This document shows positions 62,308 through 64,000 of a DNA stretch of 64,000 nucleotides, piece after piece; position 1 is the stretch's first letter, and each line of letters starts with the position of its first letter. Made by a program: the position numbers and the translations under genes. This DNA comes from Steinernema hermaphroditum (Eukaryota; Nematoda; Chromadorea; Rhabditida; Steinernematidae): positions 18,042,001 to 18,106,000 of the forward strand of contig CM059625.1 of NCBI GenBank assembly GCA_030435675.1. The letters are read 5' to 3'. The notes under the pieces are model-generated. The model had not been told where the DNA came from. It saw only the letters and a program-made list of their open reading frames with translations, and ran no database searches.

Positions 62308-64000
62308 CTACTTCTTTACATCAGTACCGTATTGGTATTCAATGAACGCACGATGTTCATCGTCGTAGTGGTGGCCGCGTTCCAATTCACGCCGTTTTAC
62401 AGCGTACTCACCCTGCTTCCGGTCCTTACAACAGCAACACATGACTAATATAGTCGTGGTAGCAACAAACACCGATGCAAGCACTGCGAAGAACCATACC
62501 GCACTTCGAAAGTTGTCTAAATAGTGTTTTCCTTGCGTACGAAATAGATTATCATAAAACATACACCGACTAATGTGTCTAATGCCTTTTACTCCTTGAG
62601 TTCGAACTAGGACAACAGATGAATGTTGCATCCTCAACCCATCCCGGGCAACTCCCATTAAAAGATAAACCGAATCCTCGTCCAAACCTCGCAAAGTAAT
62701 TTCTGTGGTAGGTAACGTTACAGCTTCTGTTTGAATCCACTGATTCATTCCTAAATGCAGTTGTGTTTCGAGCAGACCATGACTTACAAACCTTGTCTTG
62801 TGAAGTTGATGAAGAACGATGAACCTGGCATTCCCCACACTGAACCATTGGAAGGAATCCATTCGACGTCGATAGTGTCAGGTGAAACGGAGGTCGTTTC
62901 AAAAATGGGAATATCTGGATCGCGCAACGGCCAAGTGTGCACAAGACGTATAACCTTTTGGCCCTCGCCGCCATTGGTTTCAGCCCACACCGACACCTTA
63001 TACGCGGAGTCCTGTTGACCTTCTTCATAAAGATAGTACAGCTGACGGTGAAGTACATAAGTTTCTTTTACTTCTCCGGAAGCATTTTCGAAGGCCAAGA
63101 AGTACCCGCGTATATTTCCATTTGGCTGGAGAGGCGCAGCCCAAGTTAGCAGCAAGGTGCCCGCACCAACAGCACGTACCCTTAGGTTGTGAACTTTTGA
63201 GGGAGCTGAAATTGTGCAGAGCTTAATTTGTGTTTCAATGCCAGGTAGTTAACCTCCTTCCGGTGTGAAAAATTGTAATTCAGTACTTCTTGGACCGGCA
63301 TACTGCCTATTTACGGCCGAAACGCGAGCCGTATAATTGGTAACGGCGAAAAGACGTTCCACAATAACTGAAGTAGTATTGCTGTTGACATATACAACTT
63401 CTATGTTGAACGGCTCGTCGCTTAACCAATATTCCACCTTGTAACCTTCGAAGTGACCTCGTAGAGACGTCTCGTCAACTGAGTTCCATGTTAAAAGAGC
63501 TGATGAAAAATTGTGATACTCCTTGAGGCTGAAGTCGGCTGGGGCATCTAGCGGCACTGAAGTTACCCAATGAGCATAAAACAACGACTGCGACAACGAA
63601 CCATCTTCACCGGAGTATCCAATAATCCGATCCGGATCGATCATTGACCTGCCTTCGGAATTCACGGCTCGAACTTTTACTTCATATTCAGCAAACGTAG
63701 GTTGATCACGAATCACTGTGTGATTCTGAAATGAAGTGTATTTTTAGGGAGTTCGGTAATAGTGTAGTTATTGAAACCACATAAAAATTCACACATCAGC
63801 TCCTGTGATCGTAGGACAAAAACGAACCTGCAGTGGATCTTCAATTAGGAACTCATGCCAGTTCTCGTCTTCGACACTCAGACGATACTGTATTAGATAG
63901 TTTAACTGCGGAGCATTCCAGTCGACCTTGTCCATAGGCTTCCAGTAAATCACCAGGTTTGTCGGATCGCTTCCCGCGGCCCGCACTTCCTCTGGGTTAG
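62308..64000 (-). CDS. L1CAM/neuroglian-family adhesion molecule, 3' part, short cytoplasmic tail
   Basis: The gene runs in from beyond 64000. Exons: 64000-63828, 63725-63602, 63556-63254, 63205-62792, 62750-62308. They encode the last FN3 repeats (NYLIQYRLSVEDENWHEF; AEYEVKVRAVNSEGRS; GYSGED-VPLDAPADFSL; VHNLRVRAVGAGTLLLTWAA), a juxtamembrane segment, one membrane helix (AVWFFAVLASVFVATTTILV, followed by MCCCC) and a ~40-residue tail, KDRKQGEYAVKRRELERG to FIEYQYGTDVKK. The tail keeps the membrane-proximal KYxV-like FERM-binding region of L1 proteins but stops before an ankyrin-binding FIGQY motif. The family mediates neural cell adhesion and axon/dendrite maintenance. Intron 63557-63601 (45 bp) is in frame and stop-free. 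Either a SAX-7-like protein with a shortened tail or a LAD-2-like member; immunoglobulin domains would lie outside the window. Confidence 0.88.

Overview
The window is eukaryotic and almost certainly from a nematode. It holds a dense set of multi-exon genes with very short introns, mostly 36-50 bp with GT-AG ends plus two GC-AG introns. Several genes have a splice acceptor just upstream of the first ATG, as expected for trans-spliced mRNAs. Base composition is moderate. Protein content (Nup155, SEC24, MAPKAPK2, srGAP without SH3, ELKS ending in -GIWA) and intron size suggest a clade I (Trichuris-like) worm. The species assignment is inference; no mitochondrial or rRNA marker is present. All exon coordinates were worked out by hand from splice signals, reading-frame phase and remembered family conservation, not from aligned transcripts.

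Layout, left to right. 1-6 kb: a cortactin-binding-protein-2-like coiled-coil gene (+) and the C-terminal part of a GNAT acetyltransferase (-). 6.4-10 kb: a three-exon orphan of 110 aa (-) and a gene-poor stretch. 10.1-14.9 kb: an OXLD1-type mitochondrial protein and an srGAP (F-BAR + RhoGAP), both (-). 18.9-21.3 kb: MAPKAPK2 (+). 21.8-22.7 kb: a decayed mariner-like element. 23.0-24.6 kb: a cereblon homologue (-). 25.8-30.0 kb: COPII cargo adaptor SEC24C/D (+). 30.8-35.1 kb: inositol polyphosphate multikinase (-). 36.2-38.3 kb: a storkhead-box (STOX/ham-1) winged-helix protein (-). 38.3-50.1 kb: a gene-poor, repeat-bearing interval with a 1,269-bp element flanked by perfect mariner-type TIRs, a fold-back element, and one small orphan gene. 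50.2-53.4 kb: ELKS/CAST active-zone scaffold (+). 53.7-54.4 kb: U1A/U2B''/SNF (-), convergent with ELKS. 55.3-60.1 kb: nucleoporin Nup155 in 20 exons (+). 60.5-60.9 kb: mitochondrial acyl carrier protein (-). 62.3-64.0 kb: the 3' part of an L1CAM/neuroglian-type adhesion molecule (-), running off the right edge.

The genes form no common pathway; this is an ordinary housekeeping/neuronal gene neighbourhood. The most interesting points are a histidine in place of the usual RNP1 phenylalanine in the U1A-like protein, an L1CAM whose cytoplasmic tail stops before any ankyrin-binding FIGQY motif, three in-frame stop-free introns, a cereblon homologue retaining the tri-tryptophan pocket, a mariner-type element with perfect ends and no visible transposase, and two orphan genes. 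I found no CRISPR array, rRNA or tRNA, and nothing that is clearly a new biological system.
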